Below, piece by piece: positions 26,405 through 34,994 of a stretch of 64,000 nucleotides of DNA. The notes beneath the pieces were generated by a model. It saw only the letters and a program-made list of their open reading frames with translations. It was not told where the DNA came from and did not search any database. The stretch comes from Roseivirga sp. (lineage in GTDB: Bacteria; Bacteroidota; Bacteroidia; Cytophagales; Cyclobacteriaceae): NCBI GenBank assembly GCA_021404565.1, contig JAAWWF010000005.1:1-64000 (forward strand). Reading direction: 5' to 3'. A program made the position numbers and the translations under genes. Every line of letters begins with the position of its first letter. Position 1 is the stretch's first letter.

Positions 26405-27016
26405 GTGTGTGTTATTAAACTTCAATCAAAATTGCTGGATAAACAGATCTTAGAGGATATTGTTTCTGGTAGGAGAGACCTTGTGAATGACGTTTTCCGT
26501 TATTTATACAAGTCTAACTATCAGACGATCTTGAAGTTCGTTACTGGCAACAGGGGCTCTGAGAATGATGCTTCTGATACTTTTCAAAATGGTTTACTAA
26601 TCCTTTACGATCAGGTCAGAAACGCAAAATTCAAAGGAAACTCTTCGGTAAAGACTTATCTTTTTGCCATTTGCAGAAACTTATGGCTGAAAGAACTATC
26701 CAAAAAACGCTATCAGAATACCTCACTGGAAGAGCTTACTGTGCTGGTTTCGGATGGGCCTGATATGGAGGATGAAATAAATATTAGTGCAAAAAAGCTT
26801 ACCTTGTCGTATTTACTGGAACAACTAGATGAAGGTTGTCGTAATGTACTGACAGATTTTTATTTTAGAGGATTGTCCATCAAGGAAATCGCGGTTAAAT
26901 ATTCTCTGACGAATGAGGACTCGGCAAAGAATAAGAAATACCGCTGTATGAAGAAATTGATGGACTTAGTAAAGAACAATAATATCGACATGAACGATAT
27001 AGATATGGGCCATTAA
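26405..27016 (+). CDS. ECF-like RNA polymerase sigma factor (sigma-TPR pair 1)
   Basis: A 203-residue sigma-70 family protein. The start is GTG at 26405; no in-frame ATG exists before region 2, so any start is non-ATG. Region 2 includes ASDTFQNGLLILYDQV and SSVKTYLFAICRNLWLKEL (the DNA-melting/-10 region). Region 4 is a helix-turn-helix, SIKEIAVKYSLTNEDSAKNK. The closest relative in the window is the sigma factor at 31553, which shares the unusual SAKNKKYRCMKKLM-type ending (there ATKNKKYRCLQKLM). It is followed 8 bases later by a membrane TPR protein, a candidate anti-sigma partner. Confidence 0.88.
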   Translation: MCVIKLQSKLLDKQILEDIVSGRRDLVNDVFRYLYKSNYQTILKFVTGNRGSENDASDTFQNGLLILYDQVRNAKFKGNSSVKTYLFAICRNLWLKELSKKRYQNTSLEELTVLVSDGPDMEDEINISAKKLTLSYLLEQLDEGCRNVLTDFYFRGLSIKEIAVKYSLTNEDSAKNKKYRCMKKLMDLVKNNNIDMNDIDMGH

Positions 27017-27024
27017 CGAGGATA

Positions 27025-27759
27025 GTGGAACTAAAAGAGGAACTTATCGAGAAAGTAGAACGCTACTTATCCGGTGAGCTAACAAGGAAGGAAGTCAAGG
27101 AGGAAAATGATACGACCCCGTCAGACGATGAGTTAGACGAGGCTATCGACTTATTTAATGCTTCTAAAAACCTGATCGAGCTTAGCGGATTAAGGGAAGA
27201 CCTGAAGTCTATCCATGAGGAATATATTGCCGAAACCGAGACCGAAGAGGATGAGGTGGAAACAAAAGGCAAAAATTCCGTTTGGATGTGGTGGACTGCA
27301 GCTGTTGCTGCTGCGGCAATCCTTATTGCTGTTTTCTCAGGTGTTTTTCAAAATGAATCTCCCCGATTCGAAGATTACTTTGAAGCCTACCCCGACCTTT
27401 TAAGCATGCGGGGCAATGAGGGTAATATGGGCAATGCCATGAGATACTACTCTCTGCAGGATTATGAAGCAGCTATTAAGGAGTTCGACAAGCTGATAAC
27501 TGACTCTCTCAATCACGAAGTTCTTTTCTATCAGGCCATAGCTGCACTTGCTGTTGAACAATATAAAATGGCACAATCCAACTTGGAAAAACTAAAAGAA
27601 TCCAAAAACAATACCTACTGGCAACAGACCAAGTGGTATCTGGGGTTGGCCTACTGGCAAAGTGGACAAATTGAAAAAGCCAAGGAGATTCTTTCCAGCA
27701 TTGAGCCCGGTGAAGACCGTTATTATGGCAAGGCTCGTGATCTTTTAAATGGGCTTTGA
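27025..27759 (+). CDS. Single-pass membrane TPR protein, candidate anti-sigma factor (pair 1)
   Basis: A 244-residue protein with a GTG start preceded by GAGGA (27017-27021). Layout: a charged cytoplasmic N-terminal region of about 85 residues, one membrane helix (WWTAAVAAAAILIAVF, about 90-107), then a periplasmic TPR-like domain (SLQDYEAAIKEFDKL, VLFYQAIAALAVEQY, WYLGLAYWQSGQIEKAKEIL). It is clearly paralogous to the protein at 32124. Position right after a sigma factor, single span and cytoplasmic N-terminus fit an anti-sigma factor with a sensory outer domain. No ZAS-type zinc motif is visible, so this is inference. The 3' end lies 1 base from the convergent CHAT gene. Confidence 0.75.
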   Translation: MELKEELIEKVERYLSGELTRKEVKEENDTTPSDDELDEAIDLFNASKNLIELSGLREDLKSIHEEYIAETETEEDEVETKGKNSVWMWWTAAVAAAAILIAVFSGVFQNESPRFEDYFEAYPDLLSMRGNEGNMGNAMRYYSLQDYEAAIKEFDKLITDSLNHEVLFYQAIAALAVEQYKMAQSNLEKLKESKNNTYWQQTKWYLGLAYWQSGQIEKAKEILSSIEPGEDRYYGKARDLLNGL

Positions 27760-27760
27760 T

Positions 27761-30700
27761 TCATACTGTCTTTTTTCTTCCTGCCCTTACTCCAAAGAAC
27801 ATTAACAGTACGATAGCCAGTAATGGGAGCCAATATCTGCCGATAAGGCTTTTACTGTTCAAATCGATGGCATCGGTATTACCTAAAATAAAGAAGCTTC
27901 CCCAATAGAGCGGATTCTCTGATAGGTTGTTGGCATTTTTGAAAAAAGATAGCTTGGCCTGGCGCAATGCTTCATCTTTGTGCATGCCCTGCTTCAGGTT
28001 TTCATAAAAGCTTGTCATTATTACCGGAGTAGACGCATCCGAGACTTCCCATTGGCTTAAAAGCAGGCTATTTACTCCTGCATATTGGAATGCCCTTCCA
28101 AGGCTTATGATCCCCTCTCCGTTTGTGATTTTACCGGTGCCCGTTTCACATGCACTTAGCACGGCAAGTTGAGCGTCCAAAGTCATTTCATACAGTTCGA
28201 AGGGGTAAAGGTATCCGTCCTCCAAGGTGTCTGTATCTGACTGGGTGAAGAAAAGTCTGGAGTTATCCGGATTATTATCATCCACCTTGCCGTGAAGTGC
28301 CAGGTGCAGTATGTCTGACTGCGGTGCCTTTTGCTTGAAATTAGACTCATTGGCCTCACTGCCGAAAAGATAGTCACCTGGAATCAATGCAGCGATATTT
28401 CGTATTTCTTCTACCGTGCCAGGCAGGTTGATTGCAGAGCTGTTTCTGAATACATTCATGGAAGACTCGCTTTCCTTACCGTTGTCGAATGAAAACGCCA
28501 GCATTTTGGTTTTGCGAGACTTTGGAGATTTTGCCTGAAAGAGGAGGTTTACCGAATAAGCGTAGCTGACGGCATTCTCTTCAAGCAGGTAACGGTCCTT
28601 GTCAGGCATTTTGAGCAAGTCAAAATGAACGTTCCACATTAAACCATCAGGTGCTATGATAAGCGACTTGCCCTTGATCTGATCTTTGATAGGTCCCAGA
28701 AGTATGGAAGACAGCTTTCTGCTAACCGCCTGAAAACTGTTCTGATCACTGGTCTGAAGGTATTTGGGGAAATTAATAAGCAATGAATCATAGCTGTTGT
28801 CAAGTATGGTTCTTTCAAGTGAAACCCCGTCTTTTTCAATCAGCAAGGCAAAAAGAGAACTTTCAGCTTTTTGATATAATACAATCATCTGTTCATCTCT
28901 CAATTGAGCCTGAATTTCCTTAAGCGGAAAATTGGCATGCTCAAAATTGAGAGAATAAAGTCTCGGGTAATTAGCTTTTATAACCTCTAACAGGCTGTCT
29001 CTTCTCTGTCGGGTAAGAAAGAGATCAGCCTCCAGGGTCTCCTGAACTTCTTTATTTTCCTGAAGGTAGGCGCTCGTGATTTCACCTTGTTTTTTGACTA
29101 TCTCTGTTCTGAAGAAACTTTCCAAATCCGTTAGCTCTGCAGGTATCATAGAGGCGGCAGGATTGGCATTTCTTAATCCTACCATTTTGAGGGTGGTACC
29201 CCGGGATGACTCCATAAACTGAAACAGGTCCTCAAAGTTGGCAGAGGTGGCGCTATCTTGCAGTAACTCGGCAGTTACAAGGGTGCCCAGAGCTGCTGCA
29301 GGGCTGATCAGGTCCAGTAAGTTAATTTGATCAGCCTGGCTTGTGCCTTTGAGCAAGAGCCCGTTCACGAGAGATTGCGCTTTTTTAAGATAGAATTGGC
29401 TAATCTTCAAGTGCTTTGGATCACCATTTTTGAGATACTTACGGTACTCAATGGCCCCCTTGATTACCAATTCCTCAGTGAATATCTGACTGTAAAGCAC
29501 ATCATTTATGGTAAGAGAGTCCAGGTTCGCAGTGACAGTATTGTCCTTGATATTACTGTTTATGGAGGTATTTATGGACTTTTCGGCCAGCTCGGGTTCA
29601 TCTTTTTGAAGATAGTTTCGCGCCAGTGCATCCAGAATTCTGAAATAATAAAAATCCCTTGTTTGCCGATAGGACTCCAGTATTTCTTTGGCTTTGTTCA
29701 GGTGATAGATCGATTGATCATAGTCATGGTTTGAATAATGAGTTTCACCAATCTCAAAATGAACGAGACCTACCCGATAATGTACTTCACCAAAAAAGCG
29801 GCTGTAGATTTTAAGGGCTTGGTTATAGTTGTTTAAAGAGGCTTCGGTATTACCCATATAACTATAACTGCCACCCAGATCTGTATAAAATCTCGCGGCA
29901 TTGATATTTTCGGTCTTGTCAGGGCCAAGTGCTATGGCAAGTCCTTTTTTGCCCAATTCCAAAGATTTTTCGTGAAGTCCGAGGCTGCTGTAAACGTAAA
30001 TCAGGTTTGTGATGTAGGTCAGGTGGATGGGGTTGTTTGAAGGGTAGTTCTTTCCAGCGATTCTATAAGCTTCTTCGTATAGCACACGTGCTTTGTCGTA
30101 CTGGCCAAAGCCAGCTGCAATGGCGTTGGCCTTTTGAGTATATGTATTGGCCAGTCTGGGATCATTTACCTCGTAAATCACTTTCCTTATTTCTAACGCC
30201 TTATCTGCAAAAGCAAGAGCACTCAGATAGTCACCTTTTTTATAAAAATCCCCACTTAGGTTGTTGTATCCCTGGCTAAGCAAATTTTTGGGTGGGTTTT
30301 GCATTTGCTCAATGGTTCTGACAGACTCTTTATTCCAGTAAATTGCAGAGTCTAGTTGAGTGTTACGTCTGGCCTGCGCGGCTAAAAGCAAGGATGTTAG
30401 AAAAGAAGATTGTCTCTTCCTTGGAGCATAAGCCTGAGCTTTTTTTAGTTGTTTTCTTGCCTTCTCGAGCAGGGGCCGGGTCTCATCAACCAGGCCCTCG
30501 TAATATGCTGTCAGAGCCATTCCGCGATAATTTTCTGCTCTTAAAACATAGTCTGATTTATTGCTTAAAGAGTCTGCTCTGAGCGATTCTTTAAAATAGT
30601 AGGTGGCCTGCTTATAATTACGCTCCAAAGTGAGTTTCAGGTGACCGAGTGCATTGTAAACCCGGGCTTTTTTAGCTAGCTGCTCAGGGTTGTTTTCGCC

Positions 30701-31168
30701 AAGAATACTCAGGGCTTTCATAAGCAATGATATTTGTGTGGTATCGCGGGCATTCTGACTGGCCAGACGGGACTTGGCAATGTATACTTCTGCAATTTGT
30801 GCCGACCCGACTTCCTGGTTATTTTCAAAGACTCTTAAAAGTGAATCGTAGGTTGCTTTCACCCGCTCCAGGTTGGTTTGTCCTGATTTTCCAGCAGCTA
30901 AGGCAATCTGAGCTTCTAAATTTGCAATGGATATGGCCAATTCTGCTTGTACCCGGGTGGAGTCTTTAAGCAATTCCAGTTTTTGACTCTCCTGTAATAA
31001 TTCAAGTGCCTCGGACAGTAACCCCTCGTTGAGCAGAGAATCTTTTTCCTTTAGAATTTCTTCTAAATCAATAGGAGTAACGGTCTGTTGGCCTTGTAGT
31101 CCAATGGAGCTGAAAAGTAGCAGCCATAGAAGAACTGCGCATATATAGTTAAAGGAGAAGTGGGGCAT
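27761..31168 (-). CDS. TPR-CHAT protein (caspase-like protease), membrane anchored
   Basis: A 1135-residue protein. It has an N-terminal hydrophobic segment (signal peptide or anchor, ending near GLQGQ), then a long helical TPR solenoid (about 30-620, with repeats such as NNLSGDFYKKGDYLSALAFA and YTDLGGSYSYMGNTEASL). The CHAT domain follows (about 800-1090), and a hydrophobic helix (YWLPLLAIVLLMFFGV) lies at the end before a basic tail. CHAT catalytic residues are present: H959 in LHLALHGK and C1007 in LSACETGTG. The bulk should sit in the periplasm, anchored by the tail. It is flanked by two paralogous sigma/TPR-membrane-protein pairs. CHAT proteins are clostripain/caspase-like cysteine proteases often coupled to TPR sensors. 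A plausible substrate is one of the adjacent membrane TPR proteins. Confidence 0.92.
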   Translation of the reverse strand: MPHFSFNYICAVLLWLLLFSSIGLQGQQTVTPIDLEEILKEKDSLLNEGLLSEALELLQESQKLELLKDSTRVQAELAISIANLEAQIALAAGKSGQTNLERVKATYDSLLRVFENNQEVGSAQIAEVYIAKSRLASQNARDTTQISLLMKALSILGENNPEQLAKKARVYNALGHLKLTLERNYKQATYYFKESLRADSLSNKSDYVLRAENYRGMALTAYYEGLVDETRPLLEKARKQLKKAQAYAPRKRQSSFLTSLLLAAQARRNTQLDSAIYWNKESVRTIEQMQNPPKNLLSQGYNNLSGDFYKKGDYLSALAFADKALEIRKVIYEVNDPRLANTYTQKANAIAAGFGQYDKARVLYEEAYRIAGKNYPSNNPIHLTYITNLIYVYSSLGLHEKSLELGKKGLAIALGPDKTENINAARFYTDLGGSYSYMGNTEASLNNYNQALKIYSRFFGEVHYRVGLVHFEIGETHYSNHDYDQSIYHLNKAKEILESYRQTRDFYYFRILDALARNYLQKDEPELAEKSINTSINSNIKDNTVTANLDSLTINDVLYSQIFTEELVIKGAIEYRKYLKNGDPKHLKISQFYLKKAQSLVNGLLLKGTSQADQINLLDLISPAAALGTLVTAELLQDSATSANFEDLFQFMESSRGTTLKMVGLRNANPAASMIPAELTDLESFFRTEIVKKQGEITSAYLQENKEVQETLEADLFLTRQRRDSLLEVIKANYPRLYSLNFEHANFPLKEIQAQLRDEQMIVLYQKAESSLFALLIEKDGVSLERTILDNSYDSLLINFPKYLQTSDQNSFQAVSRKLSSILLGPIKDQIKGKSLIIAPDGLMWNVHFDLLKMPDKDRYLLEENAVSYAYSVNLLFQAKSPKSRKTKMLAFSFDNGKESESSMNVFRNSSAINLPGTVEEIRNIAALIPGDYLFGSEANESNFKQKAPQSDILHLALHGKVDDNNPDNSRLFFTQSDTDTLEDGYLYPFELYEMTLDAQLAVLSACETGTGKITNGEGIISLGRAFQYAGVNSLLLSQWEVSDASTPVIMTSFYENLKQGMHKDEALRQAKLSFFKNANNLSENPLYWGSFFILGNTDAIDLNSKSLIGRYWLPLLAIVLLMFFGVRAGRKKTV

Positions 31169-31552
31169 ATTTAGTATTTGTAGGGTTGGCTGAAAGTTCG
31201 GAAAATGTATGATAAAGTATTCTGAATTTTAACTAGATATTTAAATCCTGAGAAAGGATCAGAAATATCTGATAAATGAACTGGTTAAGCATTTCAAAAA
31301 TCGTCAATGTTGTAGTATTTATATTTTATTCATTCGGGGCTAGTTGCTTTCAAGAATTTGCCTATACTCATTTTTGGGCCTGTATCAGTGTCATAAACAA
31401 ATTTTAACCTGCTTCGAGAACCAATTAGAAGCAGATTTTACCTTTTATTCCTCAACTATAAAAAGGTCATCATATAAATGCTTTTTTTGTAACGTAAGTG
31501 TTTTAATAAGGTACTTTCAATTGACATTGAAATAAGTCAGAATATCAGACTA
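31169..31552. promoter_or_regulatory. 384-base divergent control region between the TPR-CHAT gene and sigma pair 2
   Basis: Non-coding and AT-rich, so both divergent genes must be read from here. It contains a nested inverted repeat at 31235-31270: outer arms AGATATTT/AAATATCT and inner arms ATCCT/AGGAT (31245-31249 with 31255-31259). This lies 67-102 bases upstream of the CHAT start codon and could be an operator or a leader hairpin. A 63-codon plus-strand frame inside it looks non-coding. Confidence 0.5.
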
Positions 31553-32131
31553 TTGGAGAGCAAGACTAATGACAATCAAATCATTCGGGCGATACTGGAG
31601 CAAAACCAGGCGGTGATTAATAGCTCAATGCAGTACCTGTATCAACAGTATTTTCAGGCTATAAAGAACTTCGTTTTAAAAAATAGTGGCAGTCTTGCCG
31701 AAGCGAACGATTTATTTCAGGATGCTCTTGTTATCTTCTACGTAAAAGTAAGAAAGGGTGAGTATCGCAATACTAGTAGCCTTAAAACCTATCTTTTCGG
31801 TATTGCGAAAAATTTGTGGTTGAAAGAGCTGAGAAGAAGAAGAATCGCTCAAAAGCATTTGCAGGTCGAAGATGATATTGACTTTCAGGAAGAGTTAATT
31901 ATTCATGAATCTCAGGTTACCATTCGTAAAGTCATGGAACTCATTAATGAAGAATGTAAGCGATTACTAATGGATTTCTATTTTGAAGGGCAGTCTATGG
32001 CACAATTAACTGTTAGATATGGTTTAGGCAGTGAGGCGGCTACCAAGAATAAGAAGTATCGCTGCTTGCAGAAGCTTATGGCATTGGTAAAACAACAGAA
32101 ATTACAGAGATCAGATTTCCGCCATGGATAG
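31553..32131 (+). CDS. ECF-like RNA polymerase sigma factor (sigma-TPR pair 2)
   Basis: A 192-residue sigma factor paralogous to the one at 26405. The start is TTG at 31553; the next in-frame ATG lies inside region 2. Region 2 includes EANDLFQDALVIFYVKVR and SLKTYLFGIAKNLWLKEL. Region 4 has SMAQLTVRYGLGSEAATKNK. Its last 8 bases overlap the start of the membrane TPR partner gene, so translation is coupled. It stands divergent to the TPR-CHAT gene. Confidence 0.88.
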   Translation: MESKTNDNQIIRAILEQNQAVINSSMQYLYQQYFQAIKNFVLKNSGSLAEANDLFQDALVIFYVKVRKGEYRNTSSLKTYLFGIAKNLWLKELRRRRIAQKHLQVEDDIDFQEELIIHESQVTIRKVMELINEECKRLLMDFYFEGQSMAQLTVRYGLGSEAATKNKKYRCLQKLMALVKQQKLQRSDFRHG

Positions 32132-32819
32132 CAGCGTGAACATAGAGCTATTGGAGAAGTATCTGGCCGGAGAGATCAGTGCCGATCAGGTGCTTGATGA
32201 TGAAGGGAATGTACTTACCAGGGCATCCCTTGAACTGGCCATAGACGAATACAATGATGTCGTCATTCACCTCGAAGGAGCTGCTTTGAAAGACCAGTTA
32301 AGGGCCATACAGACCGCCATGGCTGAGGAGTCGCCAAAGAGAGGCTACCGGGTATGGTTTGCCGCGGCAGCTGCTGTATTGATACTGCTTACTGCCGGTC
32401 TTCTCTGGCGAAACGCAAACCAGGCCGCTGAATTTGAGGATTATTTTAGTCACTTCAATCAGCTGGTGAGCTTTAGGGGTGAGGCAGGAAATAGGGGCAT
32501 TGAGGCATACTCGCGGAAGAACTATGAAGAGGCCTTTCAGTTGCTAAGTACCCTGGAACAGCCCGAGCTTAGCAATGAATTAAAGTTCTACCTGGGTGTG
32601 AGTGCCCTGGGGAGTGATCACGAATATGAAGCCATCGCGGTTTTTACAGAGCTAGGCATTGAAAAATCGAGTAAGTATTACCAGCAAATACGTTGGTACC
32701 TCGCACTGGCCTACTGGAAAAACAATGAGCCGATCAAGGCTATTTCACTTCTTGAAGGAATTGAGAATGGACAATATAAATTTACCAAAGCACAGGAATT
32801 GATAGCATTGCTCAGGTAG
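32124..32819 (+). CDS. Single-pass membrane TPR protein, candidate anti-sigma factor (pair 2)
   Basis: A 231-residue protein paralogous to the one at 27025. It has a cytoplasmic N-terminal part (about 1-72), one membrane helix (FAAAAAVLILLTAGLLW, about 76-92), and a periplasmic TPR-like domain (AYSRKNYEEAFQLLSTL, WYLALAYWKNNEPIKAI). Shared signatures with the first copy include FEDYF just after the helix and WYL(A/G)LAYW. The start ATG is inside the sigma gene (8-base overlap). The anti-sigma role is inferred from topology and coupling. The 3' end overlaps the convergent AlbA_2 gene by 8 bases. Confidence 0.75.
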   Translation: MDSSVNIELLEKYLAGEISADQVLDDEGNVLTRASLELAIDEYNDVVIHLEGAALKDQLRAIQTAMAEESPKRGYRVWFAAAAAVLILLTAGLLWRNANQAAEFEDYFSHFNQLVSFRGEAGNRGIEAYSRKNYEEAFQLLSTLEQPELSNELKFYLGVSALGSDHEYEAIAVFTELGIEKSSKYYQQIRWYLALAYWKNNEPIKAISLLEGIENGQYKFTKAQELIALLR

Positions 32820-33468
32820 TTGCTAGTGTTTTGGAATAGTAAAGATCTCCCGAACCCGAAGGTTTTACATCCAATACATTGGCCAGTACTAACCTAACGA
32901 GCGTGCGCGAGGCTACAAATTTGGGAATCTGGGCTATTCTCCTCAGCTCATTGACCTGAATGCTTTCATGTTCTTCCAGATATTGCATGAGCACTTTCTC
33001 TTTCTCACCATATTCAAAATGAATATTGCCGGGCTTAAGTCTTCGTCTGATGATTTCCCTCATCTCTCTGCTTGCCTGAAGGCTCTCCTCGCCAGAGCGT
33101 ACATAGGCTCTTCCTTTGCCAGTGTCCTCCTCCAGCTTTACAAAATAGGGTTTGCGTTTTCCTTCTTCAATATGAAAAAGGGCAACGCCTTTTTTCTCGT
33201 TAAGCTTTATGATCTCCACTTTATAAACTGGTCTGGGTCTTATCGACTTGGCAATGGCATCTTCCAGAATGAATACCTCTCCTTCAATACTTCGGGTGCC
33301 CGACAAGGTACCATCATCATCTACTCCGAGTACTAGCAAGCCTCCCTTAGAATTGGCGAATGCTACCAGCTCTTTGATGATTTTTTCGGGATGATTGGCT
33401 TTCTTTTTGAACTCCAGATATTGACCTTCACCCCGCGATATTAGCCTTTTGAGCTCCTGCAGGTCCAT
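32812..33468 (-). CDS. AlbA_2 (Schlafen-like) domain protein with C-terminal winged helix
   Basis: A 218-residue cytoplasmic protein. The N-terminal AlbA_2/divergent AAA_4 domain shows QYLEFKKKANHPEKIIKEL, AFANSKGGLLVLGVDDDG and a C-terminal YVRSGEES. Residues about 155-215 look like a winged helix (MQYLEEHESIQVNELRRIA). AlbA_2 proteins are putative nucleic-acid-binding regulators. It is the third gene of a compact minus-strand operon (4-base gap) behind a MoxR-type ATPase and a VWA protein, so it may be the nucleic-acid-linked output or regulator of that pair. Confidence 0.85.
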   Translation of the reverse strand: MDLQELKRLISRGEGQYLEFKKKANHPEKIIKELVAFANSKGGLLVLGVDDDGTLSGTRSIEGEVFILEDAIAKSIRPRPVYKVEIIKLNEKKGVALFHIEEGKRKPYFVKLEEDTGKGRAYVRSGEESLQASREMREIIRRRLKPGNIHFEYGEKEKVLMQYLEEHESIQVNELRRIAQIPKFVASRTLVRLVLANVLDVKPSGSGDLYYSKTLATT

Positions 33469-33472
33469 AGTT

Positions 33473-34993
33473 TCATTGAAAATCCTCTTCGTCCAGATTA
33501 TCCAGGTCGGGCATGGTAAACATACCGCTTAGCAAATCTTTAAAGCGTGTTCCTACGTCCAGAGCACTTTTGCTCAGCTTGCTGTACTCGGCCAGACCAT
33601 GTAAGGCAAACTCCATCAGGAATAGTTGTTCATGCTGCTTTTTATCGGAATGTTTCGATGCTACTAGCTCTTGCAGGCCAGGTATTACCGTCATGGCCTT
33701 CTCATAATTTTCATTTGAGAGCTCGTTAAGGATATCGATGGTATAACCTTCTCCAAACCAGTCAGTTATTTTCTTGTAAGGATTAGTCTGTCCTTCTTTT
33801 TTCTTATCGTCAGGTTTGGGGAAATAGTCAGCAAATTGAGTGCGAATGGCTTTGCCGACCAGGTTATGGGCGACAATGCCCGGGCCCTCCTGTTCACCTT
33901 CGTATACCAGCTCTACCTTGCCGGTAATGGCCGGCACCACGCCAATAAAGTCGGAGATACGAATATAGGTTTGTTGCTCGTCATTGATAATCGCTCTTCG
34001 TTCAGCACTGCTTACCAGATTTTCGTAAGCGGCTATAGTCAGCCTGGCCGAAACACCACTTTTCTCATCCACATATTCGCTTTCACGGGCCTCTATAGCA
34101 ATCTGTTCTATCAGGTCAAGAGCCAGGTCGTTTACAACCACCATGGATTTTTGTGCTTCTTTGATATCCGCTTCCTGGGTGGTGATCTGTTTCCCGATTT
34201 CTATCGATTTTGGATAATGCGTGATAATCTGACTGTCGATCCTATCCTTGAGTGGTGTAACAATACTGCCCCGGTTGGTATAATCTTCAGGGTTGGCCGT
34301 AAAAACGAATTGAATGTCGAGCGGGAGTCTGAGTTTGAAGCCGCGAATCTGGATGTCACCTTCCTGTAGGATGTTAAACAGGGCCACCTGTATTCTGGCT
34401 TGCAGATCAGGCAGCTCGTTGATCACGAAGATGCCCCGGTGAGAGCGGGGTACCAAACCGTAGTGTATAACCCGCTCATCAGAGTAAGGTAGTTTCAGTG
34501 TGGCGGCCTTGATGGGGTCCATATCACCAATCAGGTCGGCAATAGACACATCGGGTGTGGCCAGTTTTTCAGCATATCGCTCCGATCGGTGAAGCCAGCT
34601 TATCGGGGTGGCATCACCCTGCTCTGTGATCAGGTCTGTTCCGAAGCGGGAGATTGGGTTCAAGGGGTCGTCATTGAGCTCTGAGCCAGCAATGAAGGGG
34701 ACATACTCATCCAACAATGCCACCATTTGTCTGGCTATTCTCGTCTTGGCCTGACCCCTAAGCCCGAGGAGGTTCATATTGTGCTTGGATAGAATGGCAC
34801 GCTCCACATCCGGAATTACCGTATCCTCAAAGCCCCAAATACCTTCAAAGGTGGGCTCCTTTTTTTGTAATTTGTCAATCAGGTTATCGCGAAGCTCGTC
34901 TTTTACCGATCTGCTTTGATAGCCTGCGGCTTTCAGCTCTCCAAGGTTTGTAATCTTTGTGAGCTGATCTGCGGTCAATTCCTTATAGTTCAT
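33473..34993 (-). CDS. MoxR/magnesium-chelatase-like AAA+ ATPase
   Basis: A 506-residue ATPase from the ATG at 34993, one base past the upstream VWA stop and preceded by a purine-rich AGAAAGAGA. A longer in-frame start at 35047 would overlap the VWA gene by 53 bases. Walker A is GLRGQAKT. The Walker B-like strand is GIFVINELPDL, with NE in place of the usual DE. Sensor 1 is FVFTANPEDY. The C-terminal half is helical and not recognised. MoxR-type ATPases work with VWA proteins as metal-chelatase-like chaperones, and the VWA gene is right upstream. The substrate is unknown. Confidence 0.88.
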   Translation of the reverse strand: MNYKELTADQLTKITNLGELKAAGYQSRSVKDELRDNLIDKLQKKEPTFEGIWGFEDTVIPDVERAILSKHNMNLLGLRGQAKTRIARQMVALLDEYVPFIAGSELNDDPLNPISRFGTDLITEQGDATPISWLHRSERYAEKLATPDVSIADLIGDMDPIKAATLKLPYSDERVIHYGLVPRSHRGIFVINELPDLQARIQVALFNILQEGDIQIRGFKLRLPLDIQFVFTANPEDYTNRGSIVTPLKDRIDSQIITHYPKSIEIGKQITTQEADIKEAQKSMVVVNDLALDLIEQIAIEARESEYVDEKSGVSARLTIAAYENLVSSAERRAIINDEQQTYIRISDFIGVVPAITGKVELVYEGEQEGPGIVAHNLVGKAIRTQFADYFPKPDDKKKEGQTNPYKKITDWFGEGYTIDILNELSNENYEKAMTVIPGLQELVASKHSDKKQHEQLFLMEFALHGLAEYSKLSKSALDVGTRFKDLLSGMFTMPDLDNLDEEDFQ

Positions 34994-34994
34994 T

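Noticed and set aside
31344-31535. 63-codon plus-strand frame in the CHAT/sigma gap
   Set aside because: Composition is unlike neighbouring genes, rich in F, C and Y, and it has no recognisable domain. Likely chance.
26405-32819. Type III-E CRISPR (Craspase) locus
   Set aside because: No CRISPR array and no gRAMP/Cas7-11 gene is present. Only the TPR-CHAT and sigma parts resemble that system.
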